DNA of 24,963 bases, taken from positions 1 through 24,963 of the forward strand of contig JBOGFJ010000029.1 of the NCBI GenBank assembly GCA_050743385.1, read 5' to 3'. Numbering within the stretch: position 1 is the first letter of the stretch; each line of letters begins with the position of its first letter. Below, one piece after another: positions 6,219-13,754 of the stretch. The position numbers were made by a program, and so were the translations under genes. This DNA comes from JACDBD01 sp050743385 (GTDB lineage Bacteria; Actinomycetota; Acidimicrobiia; IMCC26256; JACDBD01). The notes beneath the pieces are model-generated. The model worked only from the letters and a program-made list of their open reading frames with translations, had not been told where the DNA came from and did not search any database.

Positions 6219-7237
6219 CGGTGACGGCCCTGGCACTCGACGAGATCGATGCGCTTCGCGACGCCGTCGCCACCGCGGATGCGGTCGCACCGGTCGGCGG
6301 CCGTACGCACTGGGAGGTTGGCGGCGCGCCGCCGACGGGCTGCTCCGAGGTGCGCGCGCCCGCTGGTGTCCTCGCATACGACCCCGCGGAACTCACGGTG
6401 ACCGTCGGCGCGGGCATCGGGGTTGGTGAGCTCGACACGATGCTCGCCGCGTCCGGCCAGGAGTGCGTGCTCGATCCGCGCGACCCGGTACGCGCCACGG
6501 TGGGCGGAACGATCGCAGCGGGTCTGTCGGGCCCGCGGCGACTGCGCTACGGGCCGATCCGCGACCGGGTACTGGAGGTACGGTTCGTGACCGCCGACGG
6601 GCGGCTCGTGAAGGGAGGCGGACCGACCGTCAAGAACGTGAGCGGCTTCGACGTGCCCCGGCTCCTCGTCGGTTCGCTCGGCACCATCGGCGTCATCACC
6701 CAGGTGACGCTGCGCTGCCAGCCTCGACCCCTTCGGGCCGTGTGGGCGGTGGTCGATACGCACGACCCGACCGAGATCCGGCGCCGGTGCTTCCGGCCGT
6801 CCTGCATCGCGTGGGACGGCGACGATGCCCTCGTGTTGCTCGAGGGTCATCCCGACGACGTCGACGCCGAGCTGAGGATGGGCGGGCTCACGCCCGCCGC
6901 GGGCCCGCCGGCCTGGCCCGACGGGCCCCACCGCGGCCGGATCTCGGTGCGACCCCGACGTGTCGCCGCACTGGCCCGCGATCTCGACGCCATCGACGGC
7001 CTCGGCTGGGTCGCCGAAGTCGGGGTCGGCACCGTGCACGTCGCGTCGGCCGACGCCGATGCCCTGGTGACGGCGCGGCAAGCGGCGCACACCGCCGACG
7101 GATGGATGCTGCGCGAGGCGGGATGCGACGGGCTCGACGGCTTCGGGCGCGACCTGCCGAGCGAGCCGATCATGGCGCGCGTCAAGACCGCGTTCGACCC
7201 CACCGGGAAGCTCTCGCCGGGGCGGCTCGGCCTGTGA
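6209..7237 (+). CDS. glcE: FAD-binding GlcE-type subunit of glycolate oxidase
   Basis: The product is 342 residues from the GTG at 6209. It contains one PCMH-type FAD domain: APVGGRTHWEVGG, TVTVGAGIGVGELDTMLAAS, DPVRATVGGTIAAGLSG, and KNVSGFDVPRLLVGSLGTIG. It lacks the second catalytic half present in GlcD, as expected for GlcE. The end reads ARVKTAFDPTGKLSPGRLG, matching the family C-terminus. The chosen GTG has the best ribosome binding site in the operon (GAGGGGG at 6201-6207) and sits inside the last codons of glcD, giving a 10-nt overlap. An upstream GTG at 6176 without such a site is less likely. It forms the membrane-associated complex with GlcD and GlcF. Confidence 0.88.
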   Translation: MDLTVTALALDEIDALRDAVATADAVAPVGGRTHWEVGGAPPTGCSEVRAPAGVLAYDPAELTVTVGAGIGVGELDTMLAASGQECVLDPRDPVRATVGGTIAAGLSGPRRLRYGPIRDRVLEVRFVTADGRLVKGGGPTVKNVSGFDVPRLLVGSLGTIGVITQVTLRCQPRPLRAVWAVVDTHDPTEIRRRCFRPSCIAWDGDDALVLLEGHPDDVDAELRMGGLTPAAGPPAWPDGPHRGRISVRPRRVAALARDLDAIDGLGWVAEVGVGTVHVASADADALVTARQAAHTADGWMLREAGCDGLDGFGRDLPSEPIMARVKTAFDPTGKLSPGRLGL

Positions 7238-8415
7238 CCCTGCTCGATCTCGACGAGAACGAGCTGGTCTCGTGCGTCGCGTGCGGGCTGTGCCTGCCGC
7301 ACTGCCCGACCTACCGGGTGACCGGGCTCGAGACCGCGTCACCCCGCGGCCGGATCGCGGCGATGCAGGCCGTCGAGCTCGGGGAAGCGCCCCTCGATGC
7401 CACGTTCGAGCGGTACATGGAGGAGTGCGTGCAGTGCCGAGGCTGCGAAGCCGCGTGCCCGTCGTCGGTGCCCTTCGGCCATCTCATGGAGGGTGCCCGT
7501 GCTGCACTCGACCAGCACCGGCGCACCGACCGGCCGTGGCACCGCCGCGTCGCGGAGTGGGTCGGCTACCGCATCGTCCTCCCGCGCCACTGGCTGCTCC
7601 TGGCGTTGTCGTGGGTGCTGCTCGTCGCGCAACGCCTCCGTCTGGTCCCCCGAAGGTTCGGGCTCCCCCGACTGACGGCCCGATCCCTTGTCCACCCGCT
7701 GCGCCCGTCGGCCCGCAGAGCCGATGCGTACCTGTTCCCCGGATGCGTGATGGACGCGTGGCAGCGCGACGTGCACCGGGCGGCGTTGCGCGTGATGGCG
7801 GCCATCGGGGCGGGCGTGGGGCTGCCAGACCGGGGCGGCGACTGCTGCGGCGCGCTGCACGTACATGCCGGCCGTACCGACGAGGCGCGCCGCCTGGCCC
7901 GCCGGGTGGTGGCGTCGATGCCCGGTACCGCGCCGGTGGTGGTCGACAGCGCCGGCTGCGGGGCGGCGATGAAGGACTACGGACGTCTCCTGGGCACCAG
8001 CGAGGCGGAGGTGTTCTCCGCCCGGGTTCGTGACTTCTCCGAGTGGGTCGCCGAGCGCGGGGTCCCCCCGGCCCGAACGACGGGCGAGCGCGTGGTCGTG
8101 CAAGACCCGTGCCATCTCCGCCACGTGCAGCGCGCCGCCGACGCCGTACGCACCGTGCTCGGCGGTGCCTACGACCTCGCCGACACCGACGACGACGGCC
8201 TCTGCTGCGGCGCGGGCGGCGCGTACGCCGCACTCCAGCCCGAGCTCGCGGGTGAGATCCGCGCTCGCAAGGTTGCTGCGATCCACCGGGCCGGCGGGCC
8301 GGGAGCGGAGCCGCGCGTCGCGTCGGCGAACCCGGGCTGCGCCATGCATCTCGCCGCCGCCGGCCTCGATGTGCGCCATCCCGCCGAGCTGCTGGCGGCC
8401 GCGCTCGATGACTGA
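7234..8415 (+). CDS. glcF: Iron-sulfur subunit of glycolate oxidase, GlcF-type
   Basis: The product has 393 residues. Two 4Fe-4S ferredoxin motifs lie near the N-terminus: CVACGLCLPHCP (C14, C17, C20, C24) and CVQCRGCEAACP (C65, C68, C71, C75). A hydrophobic stretch HWLLLALSWVLLVA near 120 may help membrane association. The rest holds two cysteine-rich CCG domains: FPGC...GGDCCGALHVHAG, and DPCHL...GLCCGAGGAY ending in ANPGCAMHL. This is the layout of GlcF and heterodisulfide-reductase-like electron carriers. The start GTG overlaps the glcE stop by 4 nt (GTGA), and glcF overlaps the next small gene by 8 nt. It transfers electrons from the flavin subunits to the respiratory chain. Confidence 0.92.
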   Translation: MTLLDLDENELVSCVACGLCLPHCPTYRVTGLETASPRGRIAAMQAVELGEAPLDATFERYMEECVQCRGCEAACPSSVPFGHLMEGARAALDQHRRTDRPWHRRVAEWVGYRIVLPRHWLLLALSWVLLVAQRLRLVPRRFGLPRLTARSLVHPLRPSARRADAYLFPGCVMDAWQRDVHRAALRVMAAIGAGVGLPDRGGDCCGALHVHAGRTDEARRLARRVVASMPGTAPVVVDSAGCGAAMKDYGRLLGTSEAEVFSARVRDFSEWVAERGVPPARTTGERVVVQDPCHLRHVQRAADAVRTVLGGAYDLADTDDDGLCCGAGGAYAALQPELAGEIRARKVAAIHRAGGPGAEPRVASANPGCAMHLAAAGLDVRHPAELLAAALDD

Positions 8416-8605
8416 CCGGACCGACGAGCTCGTGACGCAGTTGCGCACCATCGAAGAGACGCTGCGCGACCTCGCCTTTGACCGACTGCGAGACGCGGCC
8501 GAGGGCGATGCCGACGCCGTCGCCGACGAGAAGAAGCTCCAGCAGGCACGGCGCGCGGTCGAGCGCGCGCTGCGAGCCCTCGGCGGCGCCCCCGACGACT
8601 GGTAA
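8408..8605 (+). CDS. 65-residue helical protein of unknown function at end of glcDEF
   Basis: The ATG at 8408 lies within the last codons of glcF and the frame runs to TAA at 8605. The product begins MTDRTDELVTQLRTIEETLR, continues DLAFDRLRDAAEG, has a KKLQQARRAVERALRALGG segment and ends APDDW. It is highly charged, contains no cysteine or histidine, and its leucine/arginine spacing suggests two amphipathic helices, perhaps a coiled coil. The overlap with glcF and the absence of stop codons support a real, coupled gene. I do not recognise a family. A role as accessory subunit of the oxidase complex is only suggested by position. Confidence 0.6.
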   Translation: MTDRTDELVTQLRTIEETLRDLAFDRLRDAAEGDADAVADEKKLQQARRAVERALRALGGAPDDW

Positions 8606-8629
8606 CACAGGGCATCAGGGCCGCCGGCT

Positions 8630-8667
8630 GCGTGCGGAGCGGCGAGCGCAGCGAGCGCGACCAGAAG
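8630..8667 (+). repeat. Dispersed 38-nt element, copy 2
   Basis: Starts GCGTGCGGAGCGGCGAGCGC and ends GAGCGCGACCAGAAG, matching the reverse strand of 1946-1983 nearly base for base. It fills the convergent gap between the 65-residue protein gene and the LOG-family gene and ends exactly at the LOG stop codon (8668). No clear separate terminator hairpin was found in 8606-8667. Confidence 0.6.
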
Positions 8668-9708
8668 CTAGCGGCCGTTGAGGCGGTCGATGAGGGCGCG
8701 CAACCGGGCGTGGCTGCGGCGGTCGAAGCGAAAGCCGATGCGATCGAGATCGACGAAGTCGTCGTCGGCGAGCTCGGGCGCGGTCGTGTCGATTCGGTCG
8801 AGTCCCTCACCCCGCACGATGATGTCGGCGAAATCGTCACTGAGGCTCGCCAGCTCGGCGGCACCGGGCGCGTGCTGGAGCCGGATGACGAGCTTCCCCT
8901 CGACGTAGCGGAGGGAGTGGTAGTTCGCGTAGAACCCCGTCACCTCGTCGACGGCCGCGTCGACGTCGTCGGTGACGAGCACCATATCGAGGTCGTCCTT
9001 GCCGACGTACCCGCGCCCGACCAGCTCCGTGGCGATGAATGCCCGCCAGCTCGCCCAATAGGTGCCGTCGGGGACGTCGAGCAGGACGATCGGCGCGACC
9101 TGCGACTTGCCGGTCTGCACCAACGTCAGCAGCTCGAACGCCTCGTCGAGCGTCCCGAAGCCTCCCGGGAGGAGGACGAACCCGTGCGCCTCTTTCACGA
9201 ACTCGACCTTGCGGGTGAAGAAGTAGCGGAAGTTGATGAGCTTCGGGTCGCCGGCGATGAACTGGCTCGTCGTCGCCTCGAACGGGAGCCGGATGCTCAC
9301 ACCGAACGACCGCTCGGGCCCTGCCCCCTCGAGGCCGGCTTCCATGATCCCGGGGCCCGCCCCCGTGATGACCATCCAGTCGCGCTCCGCCATGGCGGTC
9401 GCGACCCGGCGTGCTTGGTCGTAGAGCGGGTCGTCGGGCTCGGTGCGCGCCGATCCGAAGATCGCCACCTTGCGGGAGTCGCGGTAGGGGGCGAAGACCG
9501 AGAAGGCGTAGCGCAGCTCCTTGAGAGCGCCGCTCGCGACCTTGAGATCGCCGCGGTCGGCGGCGTCGCGGGCCATCCGCAACGCGGTGGCGATCATCTC
9601 GAAGACGAGATCGGCGTTCGCCCCGCCACCCGCCCGGGCGACGAGCTCGGTGATGGTCGCATCGAGCTCGGGATCACCCGTGCGGTAGCGCGGGCGCCGC
9701 TGACTCAC
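8668..9708 (-). CDS. LOG-family (TIGR00730) Rossmann-fold protein
   Basis: This 346-residue protein has the nucleotide-binding core KVAIFGSARTEPDDPLYDQA near 80-99, ITGAGPGIMEA at 114-124 and the family signature PGGFGTLDEAFELL at 181-194. LOG proteins are nucleoside 5'-monophosphate phosphoribohydrolases (cytokinin-activating enzymes); other members were long annotated as lysine decarboxylases on weak grounds. This one is longer than the roughly 190-residue simple LOG, with an N-terminal extension of about 75 residues and a C-terminal tail of about 80, so its substrate may differ. The GTG start overlaps the kinase stop by 4 nt (GTGA), making it the last gene of the fbiC unit. A phosphoribohydrolase beside a PfkB-type kinase would fit nucleoside/nucleotide salvage, but that is inference. 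Confidence 0.85.
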   Translation of the reverse strand: MSQRRPRYRTGDPELDATITELVARAGGGANADLVFEMIATALRMARDAADRGDLKVASGALKELRYAFSVFAPYRDSRKVAIFGSARTEPDDPLYDQARRVATAMAERDWMVITGAGPGIMEAGLEGAGPERSFGVSIRLPFEATTSQFIAGDPKLINFRYFFTRKVEFVKEAHGFVLLPGGFGTLDEAFELLTLVQTGKSQVAPIVLLDVPDGTYWASWRAFIATELVGRGYVGKDDLDMVLVTDDVDAAVDEVTGFYANYHSLRYVEGKLVIRLQHAPGAAELASLSDDFADIIVRGEGLDRIDTTAPELADDDFVDLDRIGFRFDRRSHARLRALIDRLNGR

Positions 9709-10715
9709 GCCTGTTGGGACGCCTCGCCGAGCTCTGATCGGGCGAGGTCGGCCAGTGAGGTCTCGGGCCGGGCGCCGAGGTGCGAGATGACCTCGGCGGC
9801 GGCGACCGCACCGAGACGGCCACAGGTGGGGAGGTCGTGGCCATGGGTGAGGCCGTAGAGGAAGCCGGCGGCGTACTGGTCACCGGCGCCGGTGGTGTCG
9901 ACCAGGTGGTCGACGGGCGCCGCGGCGACGATGTGGGCGTCGTCGGCGGTGACGAGGACCGAACCGAGCTCGCTGCGGGTGAGGGCGGCGATCTCGCAGT
10001 GGCCCCGCACGTCCTCGGCCGCGTCATCGAAGTCGTCGGCCTCGTACAGCGAACAGATCTCGTGCTCGTTGGCGAAGAGCACGTCGATCTCGTGCTCGAC
10101 GAGGTTGCGGAAGTCGGCGCGGTGCCGCTCCACGCAGAACGGATCGGACAGCGTCAGCGCGACGCGGTTGCCGGCGTCGTGCGCAAGCCGGGCCGCGTGA
10201 CGAAAGGCCTGCTTGGCTTCATCCTGGTCGAACAGGTACCCCTCGAGGAACGTCACCGCGCTCTCGCCGACGACCGCCGGATCGATGTCTTCGGGGCCGA
10301 GCTGGGAGGCGGCGCCCAGAAACGTGTTGAGGGTCCGTTGGGCGTCGGGCGTCACCACGATCAGGCAGCGGCCGGTGGGTGCGCCGTCGGATGCCGGTGG
10401 GGTGGCGAACTCCACTCCGATAGCGCGGATGTCGTGAGCGAACACCGCGCCGAGCTGGTCGTCACACACCCGGCCGACGAACCCGACCGTGGCGCCGAAC
10501 GACGCAAGTCCCGCGGCGGTGTTCGCCGCCGAGCCTCCGGAGGCCTCGGTGCCCGGGCCCATCGCCGCGTACAGGGCCTCGGCTCGGTCGGCGTCGATGA
10601 GGGTCATCGCGCCCCGTTCGAGGTCGTGCGTGGCGACGAACTCGTCGTCCTCGAGGCTGAGCACGTCGACGAGTGCGTTGCCGACGGTGAGGACATCGAG
10701 GCGCGTCGTGCTCAC
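9705..10715 (-). CDS. PfkB-family carbohydrate/nucleoside kinase (adenosine-kinase-like)
   Basis: The product has 336 residues and a ribokinase fold: the N-terminal GNALVDVL motif, the substrate-binding GGSAANTAAGLASFG at 60-74, and the PfkB signature VDTTGAGDQYAAGFLYG at 272-288 with the catalytic base Asp279 and anion hole before it. The VGNALVD...GGSAANT pattern and NEHEICSLY region are most like the adenosine kinase/sugar kinase branch of the family, but substrate cannot be fixed. The GTG start overlaps the fbiC stop, and its own stop overlaps the LOG-family start, both by 4 nt, so all three proteins are made from one message. It is likely cytoplasmic and Mg-ATP dependent. Confidence 0.87.
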   Translation of the reverse strand: MSTTRLDVLTVGNALVDVLSLEDDEFVATHDLERGAMTLIDADRAEALYAAMGPGTEASGGSAANTAAGLASFGATVGFVGRVCDDQLGAVFAHDIRAIGVEFATPPASDGAPTGRCLIVVTPDAQRTLNTFLGAASQLGPEDIDPAVVGESAVTFLEGYLFDQDEAKQAFRHAARLAHDAGNRVALTLSDPFCVERHRADFRNLVEHEIDVLFANEHEICSLYEADDFDDAAEDVRGHCEIAALTRSELGSVLVTADDAHIVAAAPVDHLVDTTGAGDQYAAGFLYGLTHGHDLPTCGRLGAVAAAEVISHLGARPETSLADLARSELGEASQQA

Positions 10716-13078
10716 GAGCCCGGCGCGTGCGTGAGGAGCGTGACGGGCTCGGCCGGGGGTGCGTCGTGCTCCTGGGGTGGGCGAAGACGCCGACCGACGG
10801 TCTGCACCCGGCCGTAGAGGGTGGTGCGCTGCTCGAGCGTGCGCCCGATCGGCTCGACGATCTGACGGAACTCGGTGTCATCGAGCTCCTGTCCGTGGGC
10901 CGCGCCGGCGGCGCGAGAGATGTTCTCGTCCATGAGCGTCCCGCCGAGATCGTTGGCGCCGGCGCGGAGCACCTGCTGCGCACCGGTCACGCCCGTCTTC
11001 ACCCACGACACCTGCACGTTGTCGATCCACCCGCGGTAGGCGATGCGGCCGACCGCGTGGATGAGAAGGGCCTCTCGGAAGGTCGGTCCGGGGCGGGCGC
11101 GTCGTTGGAGGAAGATCGGGCTGGCCATGTGCACGAACGGCAGGGGCACGAACTCGGTGAAGCCACCGGTCTCCTTCTGGAGGGAACGCGTCCGCACGAG
11201 GTGCCGGGCGACGTGCACCGGCCGCTCGACGTGGCCGAACATGATCGTGATGTTCGAGCGCAGCCCTATCCCGTGTGCGGTGCGATGGGCGTCGAGCCAC
11301 TCCTCGGTGTCGACCTTGTCGGGGCAGATGACCGCCCGCACCTCGTCGTCGAGGACCTCCGCCGCCGTCCCGGGCAGGGTCGACAGACCGGCCTCGCGCG
11401 CCGCGAGCAGGTAGTCGCGCAGCGGGATCCCGAGGCGCCGGGCCCCCTCGGTGACCTCCAGCGCGGTGAATCCGTGGATGTGGATCTCGGGCGCGACGTC
11501 CTTCACGGCCCGGGCAACCGCGAGGTAGTAGTCGCCGTCGAAGTCGGGGTGGATGCCGCCCTGGAGGCAGACCTCGGTCGCACCGCAGTCGACGGCTTCC
11601 ACAACCCGCCGCTGGATCTCGTCGAGCCCGAGCAGATACGGCGTGCCCCGCAGGTTGAGCGACAACGGGCCCTTGGAGAAGGCGCAGAACCGGCACTTGA
11701 ACGTGCAGATGTTCGTGTAGTTGATGTTGCGGTTGCGGACGAACGTGACGACGTCGCCGACGGCCTCGCGGCGCAGCTCGTCAGCGACCTCGGCGACCCG
11801 TCCCAGCTCGGAGCCACGGGCTGAGAGCAGTGTGACGAGCTCGTCGACGCCCGGCTCGGTGCCGGCGAGTACGCCCGCGAGCACCTCGTCGACGGCCCCG
11901 CCCGCCCGCGCCGGAGCGGGGAGGACGGCGGGCGGTGGATCGTCGCCGCCCGCGGCCCAGCGGTCGTCGCGCGCGAGCCCCTCGCTGTCAGAGCGGAGGA
12001 GCACCGGGAAGCGGATCGCCTCGTCGAGCCAATGATCGGCGTCGCGTACGTACTCGGGGTACACGGTGAGCCGGGGTGCGAGGACCTTTCCCGCGGCCTC
12101 GGTCGCGGCCTGGAGTCGCTCGATCGACGGCCACGGTCGCTCGGGGTTCACGTGGTCGGGGGTGATGGGAGACACCCCGCCCCAGTCGTCGATCCCGGCC
12201 GACAGCAGCGCACCGAGCTCGGCCTCGTCGCTGAGATTCGGGGGAGCCTGGATGTGCATGTGCGGTCCGAGCACGATGCGGGCGGCCGCCACGGTCCACA
12301 GGAGCTCGTCGCGGTCGCACGCCGCCGCCCGGTGCATCGCGGTGCCGGGCTTCGGCAGGAAGTTCTGGACGATGACCTCCTGCACGTGGCCGTGGCGCTC
12401 GTGGGAGCGGCGGATGGCAGCCAACGCGTCGAGGCGTTCGCGGCGGGTCTCGCCGATACCGACGAGCACGCCGGTGGTGAAGGGCACCCGGGCGCGCCCG
12501 GCGGCGTCGATCATCGCGAGGCGACGCGCCGGAGTCTTGGTCTCACAGCCGTGGTGCGGGCCTCCGGGGTCGCCGAGCCGGGCCGCGAGCGTTTCGACCA
12601 TCGCGCCCTGCGAGGGGCTCACGGGCCGGAGGCGCTCGAACTGTTCTCGGGTGAGCGCACCGGCGTTGGCGTGGGGGAGGAGTCCTGTCTCGCGCAACAC
12701 GGCGCCCGCTGCCGCGACCAGGTACTCGAGGGTCGACGCGTAGCCGTGGTCGCGCAGCCACCGGGCGGCCGCGGGATACCGCGCCTCGGGTTCCTCGCCC
12801 AGGGTGAAGAGGGCTTCGTGGCAGCCGAGGGCAGCGCCGCGCCGGGCGATCTCGAGCACCTCGTCGATCGACAGGAACGGAGACTCCAAGCGCGCGGGCG
12901 CCTTGGCGAAGGTGCAGTACCCGCAGCGGTCGCGGCACAGCATCGTGAGCGGGATGAAGACCTTGGGCGAGAACGTGACGCGGTCACGGTGACCGGCGTC
13001 ACGAATGCGAGCTGCCTCGGCCACCAGCTCGGCGAGGGGGACGTCGACGAGCTCGGCCGCCGCAGGGCTGGTCAGCAC
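10712..13078 (-). CDS. fbiC: FbiC: fused CofG-CofH FO synthase (F420 precursor)
   Basis: From the GTG at 13078 the product is 788 residues with two radical-SAM halves. The first has CRDRCGYC (C48, C52, C55), the CofG-type half. The second has CTFKCRFC (C458, C462, C465) with LQGGIHPDFDGDYYL and the CofH-type MFGHVERPVHVARHL region. Together they build the deazaflavin FO from a pyrimidine intermediate and tyrosine, the first committed step of coenzyme F420 synthesis. Fusion in the order CofG-CofH is the actinobacterial form. The open frame extends upstream to 13657, but that part is antisense-free overlap with pgl in another frame. A TAGTGT -10 exactly 7 nt before the GTG settles the start. 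It heads an operon with the kinase and the LOG protein. No fbiA/fbiB is in the window. Confidence 0.95.
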   Translation of the reverse strand: MLTSPAAAELVDVPLAELVAEAARIRDAGHRDRVTFSPKVFIPLTMLCRDRCGYCTFAKAPARLESPFLSIDEVLEIARRGAALGCHEALFTLGEEPEARYPAAARWLRDHGYASTLEYLVAAAGAVLRETGLLPHANAGALTREQFERLRPVSPSQGAMVETLAARLGDPGGPHHGCETKTPARRLAMIDAAGRARVPFTTGVLVGIGETRRERLDALAAIRRSHERHGHVQEVIVQNFLPKPGTAMHRAAACDRDELLWTVAAARIVLGPHMHIQAPPNLSDEAELGALLSAGIDDWGGVSPITPDHVNPERPWPSIERLQAATEAAGKVLAPRLTVYPEYVRDADHWLDEAIRFPVLLRSDSEGLARDDRWAAGGDDPPPAVLPAPARAGGAVDEVLAGVLAGTEPGVDELVTLLSARGSELGRVAEVADELRREAVGDVVTFVRNRNINYTNICTFKCRFCAFSKGPLSLNLRGTPYLLGLDEIQRRVVEAVDCGATEVCLQGGIHPDFDGDYYLAVARAVKDVAPEIHIHGFTALEVTEGARRLGIPLRDYLLAAREAGLSTLPGTAAEVLDDEVRAVICPDKVDTEEWLDAHRTAHGIGLRSNITIMFGHVERPVHVARHLVRTRSLQKETGGFTEFVPLPFVHMASPIFLQRRARPGPTFREALLIHAVGRIAYRGWIDNVQVSWVKTGVTGAQQVLRAGANDLGGTLMDENISRAAGAAHGQELDDTEFRQIVEPIGRTLEQRTTLYGRVQTVGRRLRPPQEHDAPPAEPVTLLTHAPGS

Positions 13079-13085
13079 GATCCCG

Positions 13086-13091
13086 ACACTA
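13086..13091 (-). promoter_or_regulatory. -10 element, leaderless start of fbiC
   Basis: TAGTGT on the reverse strand, then CGGGATC (7 nt), then the GTG at 13078. It lies in the 31-nt gap after the pgl stop, so the fbiC unit can be transcribed independently of zwf-pgl. Confidence 0.55.
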
Positions 13092-13109
13092 GTGGCGATG
13101 CGCCGGTCG

Positions 13110-13754
13110 CTAGGCGTTGGCCGCCTCGTCGACGAGCCAGACGATGCGCTCGGCGCGGACACGGCCGGCAGGCAGGTCGTCGCCCGCCTTGATGCGGGAG
13201 AGCGCCTCGCGCTTCCCCGCGCCGGCAACCGTGAACACGACGAGCTTCGCGCTGGCAAGGGCCGGGTACGTGAACGTGAGGCGCGGGTGAGGGTGGAGGT
13301 CGTCACCGGCAGTGGTGACGAGACGTTCCTGCTCGTCGAGGGTGGGAGAGCCGGGAAACAGGGACGCGGTGTGGCCATCGGGGCCGAGCCCGAGGTGCAC
13401 GAGGTCGATCGGCCCGAGCTCGCGAAGCAACCGATCGTAGGCCTGGGCAGCCTCTTCGGGGGTATCTCCCGCGTGACGGAGCGAGTACACCTCGCGTGGC
13501 AGCACCTGGTCGATGAATCCGAACCGCGCCATACCCTCGTTCGAGTCGGGATCCCCGACCGGCACCCATCGCTCGTCGCCGAACAGCACCACGACCTCGG
13601 GCCAGTCGACGTCGGCGACCGCGAGGAGCTCGTAGCACTGACGGGCGGTGTCGCCACCGGAGAGCGCGATCGAGCGGGGGTCGGTCGCGCTCACGAGCTC
13701 GGAGAAAGCCTGCGGGACGTGATCCACGACGCGCAGCTCGCCCGGGAGGCTCAC
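13110..13754 (-). CDS. pgl: 6-phosphogluconolactonase
   Basis: The product is 214 residues from a GTG that overlaps the zwf stop (GTGA). Family motifs are present in order: IALSGGDTARQCYELL (substrate phosphate loop), VVLFGDERWVPVGDPDSN, and HLGLGPDGHTASLFPGSPTL. These place it in the NagB/DevB-like lactonase group. It hydrolyses 6-phosphogluconolactone made by the adjacent glucose-6-phosphate dehydrogenase, the second step of the oxidative pentose phosphate pathway. It is slightly shorter than the usual 235-260 residues, mainly because the N-terminus begins close to the fold. Upstream in-frame starts lie within zwf and are unlikely. Confidence 0.92.
   Translation of the reverse strand: MSLPGELRVVDHVPQAFSELVSATDPRSIALSGGDTARQCYELLAVADVDWPEVVVLFGDERWVPVGDPDSNEGMARFGFIDQVLPREVYSLRHAGDTPEEAAQAYDRLLRELGPIDLVHLGLGPDGHTASLFPGSPTLDEQERLVTTAGDDLHPHPRLTFTYPALASAKLVVFTVAGAGKREALSRIKAGDDLPAGRVRAERIVWLVDEAANA

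Noticed and set aside
10878..11696. Long alternative reverse frame inside fbiC
   Set aside because: It is an arginine/proline-rich frame shadow of the CofH half with no motif of its own.
13079..13657. N-terminal extension of fbiC
   Set aside because: It overlaps pgl in another frame; the promoter geometry and family alignment favour the GTG at 13078.
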